Assembly: GCF_003217095.1 (NCBI RefSeq)
Contig: NZ_QJSR01000006.1
Coordinates: 199,377-263,376, forward strand
Length of the DNA: 64,000 nucleotides
Direction of reading: 5' to 3'
From: Rhizobium sp. PP-CC-3A-592
GTDB taxonomy: Bacteria; Pseudomonadota; Alphaproteobacteria; Rhizobiales; Rhizobiaceae
In this document: positions 42,855 to 56,169 of the stretch, piece after piece
How positions within the stretch are numbered: position 1 is the first letter of the stretch
How the letters are laid out: every line of letters begins with the position of its first letter
The notes under the pieces: model-generated
The model's database searches: none
Seen by the model: the letters and a program-made list of their open reading frames with translations, nothing else
Told to the model about the DNA's origin: nothing
Translations under genes and position numbers: made by a program

Positions 42855-43265
42855 CTACGGTCTTGCGACCTCCTCGAGCTCCACTAGCGTTCCGCAGAAA
42901 TCCTTGGGATGCGTAAACAAGACGGGAAGGCCATGCGCGCCGATCTTTGGCTCACCGGAGCCGAGGATTCGAACCCCGATGTCAGCCATCCTCTCGCAGG
43001 TGTCGTGAATGTCGTTCACCTCGAAGCAAATGTGGTGAATGCCGCCCGACGGGTTCTTTGCGAGGAAAGACGCTATCGGCGAATTCTCGCCGAGCGGATA
43101 CAGAAGCTCGATCTTCGTATTCGGCAATGCGATGAAGACGACGGTGACACCGTGTTCGGGCAGATCCTGTGGCTTGGAGACTTGCGCACCCAGAGCCTCG
43201 TAGAGCGCGATGGCGGCATTCAGGTCCGGGACGGCGATTGCGATGTGATTGACGGGTCCTAACAT
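42855..43265 (-). CDS. mce: Methylmalonyl-CoA epimerase
   Basis: 136 residues of the VOC fold: LGPVNHIAIAVPDLNAAIALYEALGA, with HGVTVVFIALPNTKIELLYP, GGIHHICFEVNDI and a final DFCGTLVELEEV. The metal His and Glu positions of methylmalonyl-CoA epimerases are present. It converts the S isomer from propionyl-CoA carboxylase to the R isomer used by the mutase, whose gene lies six bases upstream. It is the last gene of the operon. Confidence 0.93.
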   Translation of the reverse strand: MLGPVNHIAIAVPDLNAAIALYEALGAQVSKPQDLPEHGVTVVFIALPNTKIELLYPLGENSPIASFLAKNPSGGIHHICFEVNDIHDTCERMADIGVRILGSGEPKIGAHGLPVLFTHPKDFCGTLVELEEVARP

Positions 43266-43271
43266 GCTGCC

Positions 43272-47416
<4,145 letters not shown>

Positions 47417-47419
47417 GGG

Positions 47420-47596
47420 TTATCCCGCCGCTGGAGCGCTGTTGGGGTTTGGCGACCGTTCCATCATGACGGCCTTCGCGTTGATCGACGATCCGGCGAC
47501 CGATGCCTCGCCCCTGGACATCCGGTAGTCCTGCAGGCGCAGGCTGAATGCGTCATCCTGCGCAATGGCGTCTCTCAGGTCCGAAGAGCTCGACAT
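47420..47596 (-). CDS. Small hypothetical protein inside the pcc operon
   Basis: 58 residues from the ATG at 47596, five bases after the pccB stop; it ends three bases before pccA. The sequence (MSSSSDLRDAIAQDDAFSLRL onwards) is hydrophilic with a DYRMSRGEASVAGSS middle and a proline-rich end. No family is recognised. Its fit between the two carboxylase genes, with no other room, supports a coupled real gene. Confidence 0.5.
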   Translation of the reverse strand: MSSSSDLRDAIAQDDAFSLRLQDYRMSRGEASVAGSSINAKAVMMERSPNPNSAPAAG

Positions 47597-47601
47597 GTTG
47601 C

Positions 47602-49134
47602 TCACAAGGGTATCGTGTCGTGCTTGCGCCAATGCACATGGCTTTGCTTGTTGCGAAGCGAAGCGAAGGCACGGGCGATGCGGCGGCGGGACGAATGCGG
47701 CATGATGACCTCATCGATGAAACCGCGCTCGGCGGCAACGAAGGGGTTGGCAAACCGCTCTTCGTATTCCCGGGTGCGCTCTGCGATCTTGTCGGGATCG
47801 CCAAGCTCCGACCGGTACAGGATTTCGGTGGCGCCTTTTGCACCCATAACGGCGATCTCGGCTGTCGGCCAGGCGTAGTTGACATCGGCGCCAATATGCT
47901 TGGATGCCATCACGTCGTAGGCTCCGCCATACGCCTTGCGCGTGATCAGGGTAACCATCGGCACCGTCGCCTGACCGTAGGCGAAAAGAAGCTTGGCGCC
48001 GTGCTTGATGACGCCGCCATACTCCTGCGACGTTCCGGGAAGGAATCCGGGAACATCGACCAAGGTCAGAATGGGAATATTGAACGCATCGCAGAACCGG
48101 ACGAACCGGGCTGCCTTGCGGGCGGAATCGATATCGAGGCAACCCGCCAGCACCATCGGCTGATTGGCGACGACGCCGACGGATTGCCCCTCTATGCGGA
48201 TGAAGCCGGTGATGATGTTCCGGGCAAACGCCTCCTGGATCTCGAAGAAGTCGCCCTCGTCTGCAACCGCCAGGATCAATTCCCGCATGTCGTAGGGCTT
48301 GTTCGACGAAGCCGGGACCAGCGTGTCGAGGCGGTGCTCGATCCGGGCGGGATCGTCGAAGAAAGGGCGCACGGGCGCCTGTTCGCGGTTGTTGAGAGGC
48401 AGGAAGTCGAACAGCAGGCGGATCTGCTCGAGCGCTTCCACGTCGTTTTCAAAGGCGCCATCCGCGACGGATGATTTTGTGGTGTGGGTGCGCGCGCCGC
48501 CCAGTTCCTCGGCGGTAACGATCTCGTTGGTCACGGTCTTCACGACATCAGGGCCGGTCACGAACATATAGGAACTGTCGCGGACCATGAAAATAAAGTC
48601 GGTCATGGCAGGCGAATAGACCGCCCCGCCGGCGCACGGTCCCATGATGACCGAAATCTGAGGGATGACGCCGGAGGCGTTGACATTGCGCTTGAACACT
48701 TCGGCATAACCGGCCAGCGACGCGACCCCTTCCTGAATGCGGGCGCCTCCGCTGTCGTTGAGGCCGATCACCGGCGCGCCGACTTTGACCGCCATATCCA
48801 TGATCTTGCAGATCTTCTGCGCGTGCGTTTCCGACAAGGAACCGCCGAGAACGGTGAAATCCTGGGAGAAGACATAGACCTGTCGACCGTTGATCGTGCC
48901 CCAGCCCGTAACGACCCCGTCGCCGGCAATCTTCTGACCGGCCATTCCGAAGTCAACGGCACGGTGCGTCACATACATGTCGTACTCTTCGAACGAGCCC
49001 TCATCCATAAGAACCTCGATCCGCTCGCGTGCCGTGAGCTTGCCTTTGCCGTGCTGGGCATCGATGCGCTTCTGACCGCCCCCAAGCCTCGCTTCGGCCC
49101 GCCGCGACTCAAGCTGTTCAAGAACGGATCGCAT
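47602..49134 (-). CDS. pccB: Propionyl-CoA carboxylase beta subunit (carboxyltransferase)
   Basis: 510 residues of the carboxyltransferase fold. [22 protein letters not shown] opens it; [41 protein letters not shown] and [19 protein letters not shown] mark the CoA site, and [25 protein letters not shown] the biotin site. It is the first gene of pccB-orf-pccA-mcm-mce. The start has GTGGAG upstream. The leader to 49251 shows no obvious regulator site. Confidence 0.95.
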   Translation of the reverse strand: MRSVLEQLESRRAEARLGGGQKRIDAQHGKGKLTARERIEVLMDEGSFEEYDMYVTHRAVDFGMAGQKIAGDGVVTGWGTINGRQVYVFSQDFTVLGGSLSETHAQKICKIMDMAVKVGAPVIGLNDSGGARIQEGVASLAGYAEVFKRNVNASGVIPQISVIMGPCAGGAVYSPAMTDFIFMVRDSSYMFVTGPDVVKTVTNEIVTAEELGGARTHTTKSSVADGAFENDVEALEQIRLLFDFLPLNNREQAPVRPFFDDPARIEHRLDTLVPASSNKPYDMRELILAVADEGDFFEIQEAFARNIITGFIRIEGQSVGVVANQPMVLAGCLDIDSARKAARFVRFCDAFNIPILTLVDVPGFLPGTSQEYGGVIKHGAKLLFAYGQATVPMVTLITRKAYGGAYDVMASKHIGADVNYAWPTAEIAVMGAKGATEILYRSELGDPDKIAERTREYEERFANPFVAAERGFIDEVIMPHSSRRRIARAFASLRNKQSHVHWRKHDTIPL

Positions 49135-49339
49135 GTCATCTCCACTTCACGGCGGTACGGTGTGCGCATTTGTAACGCAGGGAAGGGTTTCACAAAACAC
49201 TTGATCGTGCATCAGTATCTTCCGCTGGCTTTTTGGCGATAAAGCGCGAACTATCCGGCCTCTCCGAACCGGATGACCTGTGCCCGGCCTCTTTTCCTGC
49301 AGCGGAAGGGCGGCTCGATCGAGTGGACAGCCGTTCGGC

Positions 49340-49552
49340 TCAGAGCTTGCGGGCTTGAAGGCGTTGCCTGTCGTGTTCGACGTGTTTGTATCCCAGCTCG
49401 GACAGACGGAACTGTCGTTTCTGATACTCCCCGCGAATTTGGATAAAGCCTTGCTCCTCGGCTTCGCTCAACGTCTTCAGGCTTGTGCCCTTGGGGGGAG
49501 CCTGCCAATCCAGACCTTCGGCGCTGTGTAGCAAGACCATGATCTTGATCAT
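49340..49552 (-). CDS. Small hypothetical protein, 70 residues
   Basis: From an ATG with AAGGA eight bases upstream. The product MIKIMVLLHSAEGLDW continues with KTLSEAEEQGFIQIRGEYQKRQFRLSELG and a basic, Gln-rich end. The middle looks like a winged-helix fragment (TLSEAEEQGFI...RLSELGYKHV), so a small DNA-binding protein is possible. It lies alone between pccB and the demethylase gene. Confidence 0.5.
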   Translation of the reverse strand: MIKIMVLLHSAEGLDWQAPPKGTSLKTLSEAEEQGFIQIRGEYQKRQFRLSELGYKHVEHDRQRLQARKL

Positions 49553-49708
49553 CTTGTTTGTCCTTGGCTCATGTACGTCGCCACGCATAGCTTTTCGTTC
49601 ATGCCGCTGCAATGACCGTATTTTCGCGCAAAGCCCGCATCGAAGGCAAACAAAAGATGCCGTCGTCTATTTCAAAGCCGGTCGCTTTCACCCCGGCCAG
49701 ACACCCCC

Positions 49709-51748
49709 TCACAAATCCTTCGCCAGCCGCAGCGCATCATAAATCGCCGCATGCGTATTGCGCGCGGCCACGGCGTCGCCGATGCGGAAGAGCTGGTAGG
49801 TTCCTGAGGGGTTTCGGGTAACAGTCTGGGGGTCGCCGGCGAGGAGGGCGTCGTAGGCGACTTCGCCGAGGTTGCGCGACGCGGGGCGGAGATCGAAATA
49901 GAGGTCGTCGAGGGGGATGGTGCCGTGGTTGACGACGATCTGGTCGACGGTGCGCTCCTTGGCCACGCCGCCGTAATCGCTGCCGACATGGGCGACGATG
50001 GCGTTGCCGCGCCGCTCGGCGGATTGCAGCCGGTAGGTGACGGTGAAGGTGGCGTCGAGCGCCTGGAGCGAGCGCATGTAGGGCACGAGGTTCATCGCCA
50101 TGACCTCCGGCGCGAAGGCGCGGTCCGGCGTCATGATCTCGACCTTGGCGCCCGATTTCGCGATGATCTCGGCGGCTTGGAGGCCGGCATGGTCGCCGGC
50201 GTCGTCGAAGACGAGCACGTTGGCGCCCGGCTTCACATCGCCGGAGATGATGTCCCAGGAGGAGACCACGAGATCGTTGCCGGTGGTCAGCACATCCGTG
50301 TGCGGCAGGCCGCCGGTGGCGATGATGACGACGTCGGGGTTCTCCGTCGCGATCGTGTCGGCATCCGCCCAGCTGTTGAAATGGAAGGTGACGCCGCGCT
50401 TTTCGCACTGGCCCATGCGCCAGTCGATGATGCTCATCATCTCGCGGCGGCGCTCGCTCTGCGCGGTCAGGCGGATCTGCCCGCCGGCATGGTTCGCCGC
50501 CTCGAAGACGACGACCGAATGGCCGCGCTCGGCCGAGACACGAGCGGCCTCCAGTCCTGCGGGACCGGCGCCGACGATGACGATCCGGCGCTTGGTTTCC
50601 GCCTTCGGTATCGCGTGCGGCATGGTCTCCTCGCGGCCCGTCGCGGCATTGTGGATGCAGAAGGCCATGCCGCCCTGATAGATCCTGTCGAGGCAGTAAT
50701 TGGCGCCGACGCAGGGGCGGATGTCTTCCTCGCGCTTCTCGATGATCTTGCGCACGATATGAGGATCGGTCATGTGCGCCCGCGTCATGCCGACCATGTC
50801 CACCTTGCCGCTGGCGATCGCGTGGCGCGCGGTGGCGACGTCGGGGATCTTGGCGGCGTGGAAGGTCGGGAAGTTGGTCGCTGCGCGGATCTGCCCGGCG
50901 AAATCGAGATGCGGGGAATTGGCCATCCCCTGGATGGGGATGACGTCGGTGAGGCCCGGATCGGTGTCGATATGGCCGCGAATGACGTTGAGATAGTCGA
51001 TGAGGCCGCTGTCGCGCAGGCGGCGTGAGATCTCCAGGCCCTCGGCCTGTCCCGTGCCGCCGGGAAGACATTCGTCCGCCGTATACCGCACGCCGAGGAT
51101 AAAATCGTCGCCCACCCGGGCGCGCATGGCCCTGAACACGTCGAGACAGAAGCGCAGGCGGTTGTCGAGCGAGGCGCCGCCATAGGGGCCGTCGAGTTCG
51201 TTGGTCACGGGCGAGGTGAACTGGTCAATGAGGTGGCCATAGGCTTCCAGCTCGACTCCGTCCATGCCGCCCGCCTTCATGCGCTCGGCCGCATCGGCGA
51301 AGTCGGCGATCACGCGGGCGATGTCCCAGTCCTCGAGCTTCTTTGGAAAGGCGCGGTGGGCGGCCTCCCGCTGGTGCGAGGGAGCGATGACGGGCAGCCA
51401 GTCGCCCTTGTCCCAGCGGGTCCGTCGGCCGAGATGGGTGAGCTGGATCATGATCGCCGCACCCTCCTCGTGCACGGCATCCGTCATCTCGCGAATGTAG
51501 GGCACGATCTCGTCCTTGTAGGCGAGCAGGTTGTTGAACACCGGCGGGCTGTCCTTCGACACGGCCGCCGACCCGGCCGTCATGGTCAGCGCGACGCCGC
51601 CCTTCGCCCGCTCGACCGTGTAGGCGCGATAACGCGCCTTCGGCATGCCGTCTTCAGGATAGGCCGGCTCGTGCGACGTCACGATGATGCGGTTGCGAAG
51701 GGTCAGGTGCTTCAGCCTGTAGGGCTGCAGGAGGGGATCGCTGGACAT
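49709..51748 (-). CDS. TMADH-family FMN/FAD/Fe-S demethylase (dimethylglycine / N-methylproline demethylase-like)
   Basis: 679 residues, matching two-domain old-yellow-enzyme-type dehydrogenases. The FMN barrel (1-340) includes IMIQLTHLGRRT and the second half has the FAD motif IVIVGAGPAGLEAA near 387. The Fe-S loop reads Cys346-xx-Ala349-xx-Cys352 and Cys364 (CVGANYC then FCIHNA), so one of the four cysteines seen in trimethylamine dehydrogenase is Ala. StcD and DgcA, which demethylate N-methylproline and dimethylglycine, have this overall layout. The quaternary-amine importer and TetR gene beside it support a betaine-derived substrate. Confidence 0.85.
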   Translation of the reverse strand: MSSDPLLQPYRLKHLTLRNRIIVTSHEPAYPEDGMPKARYRAYTVERAKGGVALTMTAGSAAVSKDSPPVFNNLLAYKDEIVPYIREMTDAVHEEGAAIMIQLTHLGRRTRWDKGDWLPVIAPSHQREAAHRAFPKKLEDWDIARVIADFADAAERMKAGGMDGVELEAYGHLIDQFTSPVTNELDGPYGGASLDNRLRFCLDVFRAMRARVGDDFILGVRYTADECLPGGTGQAEGLEISRRLRDSGLIDYLNVIRGHIDTDPGLTDVIPIQGMANSPHLDFAGQIRAATNFPTFHAAKIPDVATARHAIASGKVDMVGMTRAHMTDPHIVRKIIEKREEDIRPCVGANYCLDRIYQGGMAFCIHNAATGREETMPHAIPKAETKRRIVIVGAGPAGLEAARVSAERGHSVVVFEAANHAGGQIRLTAQSERRREMMSIIDWRMGQCEKRGVTFHFNSWADADTIATENPDVVIIATGGLPHTDVLTTGNDLVVSSWDIISGDVKPGANVLVFDDAGDHAGLQAAEIIAKSGAKVEIMTPDRAFAPEVMAMNLVPYMRSLQALDATFTVTYRLQSAERRGNAIVAHVGSDYGGVAKERTVDQIVVNHGTIPLDDLYFDLRPASRNLGEVAYDALLAGDPQTVTRNPSGTYQLFRIGDAVAARNTHAAIYDALRLAKDL

Positions 51749-51791
51749 GCCTTAAGCTCCGATAGGTGGGATGCGCGGGAGGCTAACGAGG

Positions 51792-51832
51792 AATGTACAG
51801 AAGTGTCAACAACGAAAACACATGTGTACATT
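51792..51832. promoter_or_regulatory. Dyad in the demethylase/TetR divergent promoter
   Basis: Arms 51792-51806 and 51818-51832 match at 13 of 15 positions; the ends AATGTACA and TGTACATT are exact inverses. It lies 44 bases before the demethylase start and 41 before the TetR-type gene, as expected for an autoregulating TetR operator. Confidence 0.6.
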
Positions 51833-51872
51833 TGGCTTGTTTGCGGCCATTGGATTTGGTAGGCATAGGCTC

Positions 51873-52502
51873 ATGGAGCAGGCGGTAAACGACAGCGGCT
51901 GGCGGGGGTCCTACGAGGGGTGGTTCGATGCTGCTTACGCCTCGCTGCTGGAATCGGGCGTGGACTCGGTCAAGATCCTGCCGCTTGCCAAGCGGCTCGG
52001 CCTGTCGCGCACCAGCTTCTACTGGTTCTTCAAGGACCGCGAGGCGCTGCTGGAAGCGCTGATCGCCCGCTGGCGCGACACGAACACCGGCAACATCGTC
52101 CGGCAGTCCGAGGCTTATGCGGAGACGCTGGTGGAAGCCATGCTGAACGTGTTCGATTGCTGGATCGACACCGGCCTCTTCGATTCCCGGTTCGAGTTCG
52201 CCGTGCGCAGCTGGGCACTGCAATCACCGGAGATCGAGGCGGAGGTGCAGCGCGCGGACGCGGCGCGGATGGACGCGCTTGCCCGCATGTTCATGCGCTT
52301 CGGCAATGACGACGTCACCGCGGATGTCAGGGCGCGCACGACCTATCTCGTGCAGATCGGCTACATCTCCATGCAGGCCCGCGAGGATGTGGCCCTGCGG
52401 ATGAAGCGGATCCCGCATTACATCTCCGTCTTTACGGGACAAGACGCGCAGCCGCGGGAGCTCGACCGCTTCTATGCCCGCCACGGCTACAGGCAGGAAT
52501 AG
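51873..52502 (+). CDS. TetR-family transcriptional regulator
   Basis: 209 residues from the ATG at 51873. The DNA-binding domain has AAYASLLESGVDSVKILPLAKRLGLSRTSFYWFFKDREALLEALI. The rest is helical and lacks a known ligand motif. It is divergent from the demethylase gene and 400 bases before the betaine-type transporter, so it probably controls both. Confidence 0.9.
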   Translation: MEQAVNDSGWRGSYEGWFDAAYASLLESGVDSVKILPLAKRLGLSRTSFYWFFKDREALLEALIARWRDTNTGNIVRQSEAYAETLVEAMLNVFDCWIDTGLFDSRFEFAVRSWALQSPEIEAEVQRADAARMDALARMFMRFGNDDVTADVRARTTYLVQIGYISMQAREDVALRMKRIPHYISVFTGQDAQPRELDRFYARHGYRQE

Positions 52503-52902
52503 CGGGAATGGCGACTGTTGCGACATCGAATATAGGCCCGACGGCGAATACACGGCGACCCTTCGATATCACAGCACATGCGCCGAGCACCACCGACAGC
52601 CTGTCCCATCGTGTTTTGGTCCGTCTCGTCGCGCCCTGGAATGGCGCGACAGGCCCGTCTAATCGCGCCTTGGAATGGCGCGACAGGGATGTCGATCATC
52701 CGGCCCATCCGCCACAATCAAGCAACCTCCGTAAGGCTCAGGCGCTGCGGAAGGAGAAGCTTTCGCACCGCAGGCGCCCAGAAGAGGGCGTGTCTGCAGC
52801 CATGTTCGAGGATGAGGAGACGGTCCTTCACAGCCCATGAAGCGGGTATCCGCGGCGCCCCGCTTTCCACGCCTTGCCGCTAAAAAACAAAGGGGAACGA
52901 CA
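52503..52902. other. 400-base spacer before the betaine-type transporter
   Basis: No recognised gene. Besides the tandem hairpins at 52629-52687, one frame near the end (52720-52840) reads as a plausible protein tail (RKAQALRKEKLSHRRRPEEG then MFEDEETVLHSP), perhaps the end of a lost gene. The stretch before 52902 should carry the transporter promoter and AGGGGAA ribosome site. Confidence 0.45.
52629..52687. repeat. Two tandem hairpin repeats with 34-bp period
   Basis: TCGCGCC-N7-GGCGCGACAGG occurs at 52629-52653 and again at 52663-52687, differing in one loop base. Each unit forms a 7-bp GC stem (TCGCGCC/GGCGCGA). Located between the TetR stop and the transporter genes; could be a duplicated terminator, an RNA element or part of a repeat family. 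Confidence 0.6.
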
Positions 52903-53904
52903 ATGAAAAAACTACTCGCTTCGAGCTGCCTGACAATGGGCCTTTTCGCCGGCATATCGGCCGCCGGTGCCGCCGAGTGCGGCAGCGTCACCATCGCCAG
53001 CATGAACTGGCAGAGCGCGGAGGTGATCTCCAATCTCGACAAGCTGATCCTGAACGAGGGCTATGGCTGTCAGGCCGAGATCACTGTCGGCGATACGGTT
53101 CCGACCATCACCTCCATGGCCGAAAAAGGCCAGCCGGATATCGCGCCCGAGGCCTGGGTGGACCTGCTACCGGACGTCGTCGCCAAGGGCGTGGAAGAGG
53201 GCCGTATCGTCAAGGTCGGCTCGCCTCTGCCGGATGGCGGCAACCAGGGCTGGTGGATCCCGAAATACCTCGCCGACAAGCATCCCGACATCAAGACCAT
53301 TCCCGACCTCCTGAAGCATCCCGAGCTCTTTCCCAACGAGGAAGACACAAGCAAGGGCGCTGTGCTCAACGGTCCGCAGGGCTGGGGCGGCACGGTTGTG
53401 ACAACGCAGCTCTTCAAGGCCTATGATGGTGAAAAGGCGAACTTCACGCTCGTCGATACCGGCTCGGCCGCCGGCCTGGACGGTGCGATCGCCAAGGCCT
53501 ATGAACGTGAAAAGGGCTTTGCCGCCTATTACTGGGCGCCAACGGCCCTGCTCGGCAAGTATCCGATGGTGAAGCTGGAGGCCGGCGTGGATGCGGATGC
53601 GGCCGAATGGAAGCGGTGCAACACCGTTGCCGACTGCCCGGACCCCAAGCCGAACGCCTGGCCGGTAGACACCATCGTTACGCTGGTCGCCAAGCCCTTT
53701 TCGGAGAAGGCCGGCCCCGAGGTCATGGCCTATCTCGAAAAGCGCTCCTGGAGCAACGAGACGATCGGCAAGCTGATGGCGTGGATGACCGACAACCAGG
53801 CGAGCGGCGAAGACGGTGCCAAGCACTTCCTGAAGGAAAACAAGGAGATCTGGACCAAGTGGGTTTCGGCCGACGCGGCCGCGAAGATCGAAGCGGCGCT
53901 CTGA
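52903..53904 (+). CDS. Quaternary-amine ABC importer, substrate-binding protein (ProX/OpuAC family)
   Basis: 333 residues. Signal peptide ends ISAAGAAE before CGSVTIASMNWQSAEVIS. OpuAC-type features include APEAWVDLLPDV, GNQGWWIPKYLAD with the paired tryptophans used for cation-pi binding of betaines, GPQGWGGTVVTTQLF and YYWAPTALLGKY. Likely ligand is a betaine (stachydrine, glycine betaine or similar), in keeping with the demethylase nearby. AGGGGAACG precedes the start. Confidence 0.92.
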   Translation: MKKLLASSCLTMGLFAGISAAGAAECGSVTIASMNWQSAEVISNLDKLILNEGYGCQAEITVGDTVPTITSMAEKGQPDIAPEAWVDLLPDVVAKGVEEGRIVKVGSPLPDGGNQGWWIPKYLADKHPDIKTIPDLLKHPELFPNEEDTSKGAVLNGPQGWGGTVVTTQLFKAYDGEKANFTLVDTGSAAGLDGAIAKAYEREKGFAAYYWAPTALLGKYPMVKLEAGVDADAAEWKRCNTVADCPDPKPNAWPVDTIVTLVAKPFSEKAGPEVMAYLEKRSWSNETIGKLMAWMTDNQASGEDGAKHFLKENKEIWTKWVSADAAAKIEAAL

Positions 53905-54048
53905 GCCCCGTCCTTTGAGCCCCGTCCTTTAAGGTGGCGCGCCGGCACTTTACCTCTTCCGGGTATCGTGCCGGCGCGCGCCGCCTTCCGCTTGCCGTCA
54001 GAAGAAGAAAAAGACGTCGCACGGCTCCTTCCAGAGAAAGGGACCCGC

Positions 54049-54936
54049 ATGGAATGGTTTTACACATTTCCACACATGGATGACGACGCGCTTCGCAACC
54101 TGAAGAAAGCCATCGACGAGGGATTCCGGGGCTTCACCCGCACCTATGGCGACGCGATCGAGAGCCTGTTCTCGCCGCTGCAAAGCTTCCTGCTCGCCAC
54201 CGATCGCTTCATGACGCAGACGCCCTGGCCGATCATCACGGCGATCATTCTGACGATCGCCTGGTTTGCCAGCCGCAGCGTGAAGATCGTGCTTGGCTGT
54301 CTCGTGACGCTGCTGCTCATCGGCTATTTCGACATGTGGACCGACACGATGCGCACGGTCGCGATGATCTTCGTGTGCACGGTGTTGTCCATCGCCGTGG
54401 GCTTGCCGATCGGCATTCTCATGGCGCGGTCGAACACGTTCCAGCGCATCGTCAACCCGATCCTCGACGTGATGCAGACCATGCCGAGCTTCGTCTATCT
54501 CATTCCGGTCGTCATGCTGCTCGGTATCGGCCGCGTGCCCGGTCTCATCGCCGTCGTCATCTACGCCATTCCCCCAATGATCCGGCTCACCGATCTCGGT
54601 ATCCGGCTGGTGGACAAGGACGTGCTGGAGGCAGCCGATGCGTTCGGCACGTCGGAGCGGCAGAAGCTCTTCAAGGTGCAGCTACCGCTCGCTTTGCCCA
54701 CCATCATGGCCGGCATCAATCAGACGATCATGATGGCGCTCGCCATGGTCGTGGTCGCCTCTATGATCGGCGTGCAGGGACTGGGCCAGCCGGTGCTCAA
54801 AGCCATCGCCAACCAGTATTTCACCCTCGGCATGTTCAACGGGCTCGCCATCGTCGGCATCGCCATCATCTTCGACCGCGTCAGCCAGGCCTATGGCAAG
54901 CGCCTGCAGAAGCATCGGGAGATCGTCCATGGGTGA
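54049..54936 (+). CDS. Quaternary-amine ABC importer, permease (ProW/OpuAB type)
   Basis: 295 residues from the ATG at 54049. An amphipathic N-terminal region precedes membrane segments beginning TPWPIITAIILTIAWFA. The EAA motif is DVLEAADAFGTSERQKLFKVQLPLALPTIMAGINQ. It overlaps the ATPase gene by eight bases. Confidence 0.94.
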   Translation: MEWFYTFPHMDDDALRNLKKAIDEGFRGFTRTYGDAIESLFSPLQSFLLATDRFMTQTPWPIITAIILTIAWFASRSVKIVLGCLVTLLLIGYFDMWTDTMRTVAMIFVCTVLSIAVGLPIGILMARSNTFQRIVNPILDVMQTMPSFVYLIPVVMLLGIGRVPGLIAVVIYAIPPMIRLTDLGIRLVDKDVLEAADAFGTSERQKLFKVQLPLALPTIMAGINQTIMMALAMVVVASMIGVQGLGQPVLKAIANQYFTLGMFNGLAIVGIAIIFDRVSQAYGKRLQKHREIVHG

Positions 54937-56020
54937 TCCGGCTTTCGGCGGCATCGCCGTCCGCAATCTCTACAAAATCTTCGGCCCTAACGCTGGCGCC
55001 CATGTCGATGCCGTGCGCAACGGCATGACGAAGACGGAGCTCAACGCCGTGCACGGCCACGTGCTTGGCCTTCGCGACATCAATATCGAGATCGCCTCGG
55101 GCTCGATCCAGGTGATCATGGGCCTGTCGGGCTCCGGCAAGTCCACGCTGATCCGCCACATCAACCGGCTGATCGACCCGACGGCCGGCGAGGTGCTGGT
55201 GGACGGCGTCGATGTGGTGAAGATGGGCGCAGCCGATCTGCGCACCTTCCGGCGCCACCAGACGGCCATGGTGTTCCAGAAGTTCGCGCTGCTGCCGCAC
55301 CGAAGCGTGCTCGACAACACCATGTTCGGGCTGGAGATCCAGGGCATTGAGCGTGGGAAATCCCGCGACATCGCCATGCGCTGGCTGGAGCGGGTGGGGC
55401 TGAAAGGCTTCGAGAGCAAGTATCCCAACCAGCTCTCGGGCGGCATGCAGCAGCGCGTGGGGCTGGCGCGTGCGCTATCCAACGACGCCCCCGTGCTCCT
55501 CATGGACGAGGCCTATTCCGCGCTCGACCCGCTGATCCGCATGGACATGCAGTCGGTGCTTCTCGACATCCAGGCCGAGATCCGCAAGACCATCGTCTTC
55601 ATCACGCACGACCTCGACGAGGCCCTGCGCCTTGGCGACCAGATCGCCATCTTGCGCGATGGCGAGGTGATCCAGCAGGGCACGAGCCAGGACATCGTGC
55701 TGCGCCCCGCCGACGACTATGTTGCAAGCTTCGTGCGCGAGGTGAACCGCGGCCGCGTGGTGCATGTTGAGGCGGTGATGACACCGCTGCGGACACCCTC
55801 TGCCAGTGGTCACCTGCCCGGTGGCCGCACGATCGCCGCCGACGTAACGATCGAGGAGGCGCTCCGCATGCTTGTCGGCACGCCGGATGACGAGGCCACC
55901 GTGGTGGATGCGACGGCCAAGCCCGTGGGCACCGTCAGCTTCCGCCAGTTGGCAGGCGCCATGGTCAATGCGCACGACATCGGCCAGCAAGCGGGGGAAA
56001 GCCGGGCGAACGTCGCGTAA
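54929..56020 (+). CDS. Quaternary-amine ABC importer, ATPase (ProV/OpuAA type)
   Basis: 363 residues from the ATG at 54929. GLSGSGKST, VFQKFALLPHRSV, LSGGMQQRVGLARAL, LLMDEAYSALDPLIR and FITHDLDEAL are complete. The C-terminal part (from about 290) resembles a single reduced CBS-like module (RTIAADVTIEEALRMLVG), shorter than the two CBS domains of E. coli ProV. Osmotic gating may therefore be weak, fitting a catabolic rather than osmoprotective role. Confidence 0.93.
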   Translation: MGDPAFGGIAVRNLYKIFGPNAGAHVDAVRNGMTKTELNAVHGHVLGLRDINIEIASGSIQVIMGLSGSGKSTLIRHINRLIDPTAGEVLVDGVDVVKMGAADLRTFRRHQTAMVFQKFALLPHRSVLDNTMFGLEIQGIERGKSRDIAMRWLERVGLKGFESKYPNQLSGGMQQRVGLARALSNDAPVLLMDEAYSALDPLIRMDMQSVLLDIQAEIRKTIVFITHDLDEALRLGDQIAILRDGEVIQQGTSQDIVLRPADDYVASFVREVNRGRVVHVEAVMTPLRTPSASGHLPGGRTIAADVTIEEALRMLVGTPDDEATVVDATAKPVGTVSFRQLAGAMVNAHDIGQQAGESRANVA

Positions 56021-56169
56021 GCGGTGCCGGTCATTCCTTAGGCTGCCATCCGGCCGTTCCTTTCGCGAAAGTCATCCTCGGCCCTGTGCCGAGGATCTGA
56101 TAAATAAACAAAAATATTCAGTTGCAGATGATCGGGGCAAACCTGGGCATGCCGAAGGTGAGCGTTCGA

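Noticed and set aside
52720-52902. A possible glycine-type riboswitch or other aptamer before the betaine-type transporter
   Set aside because: Local pairing (GCGCTGCGG with CCGCAGGCGC) exists, but no conserved aptamer core could be recognised.
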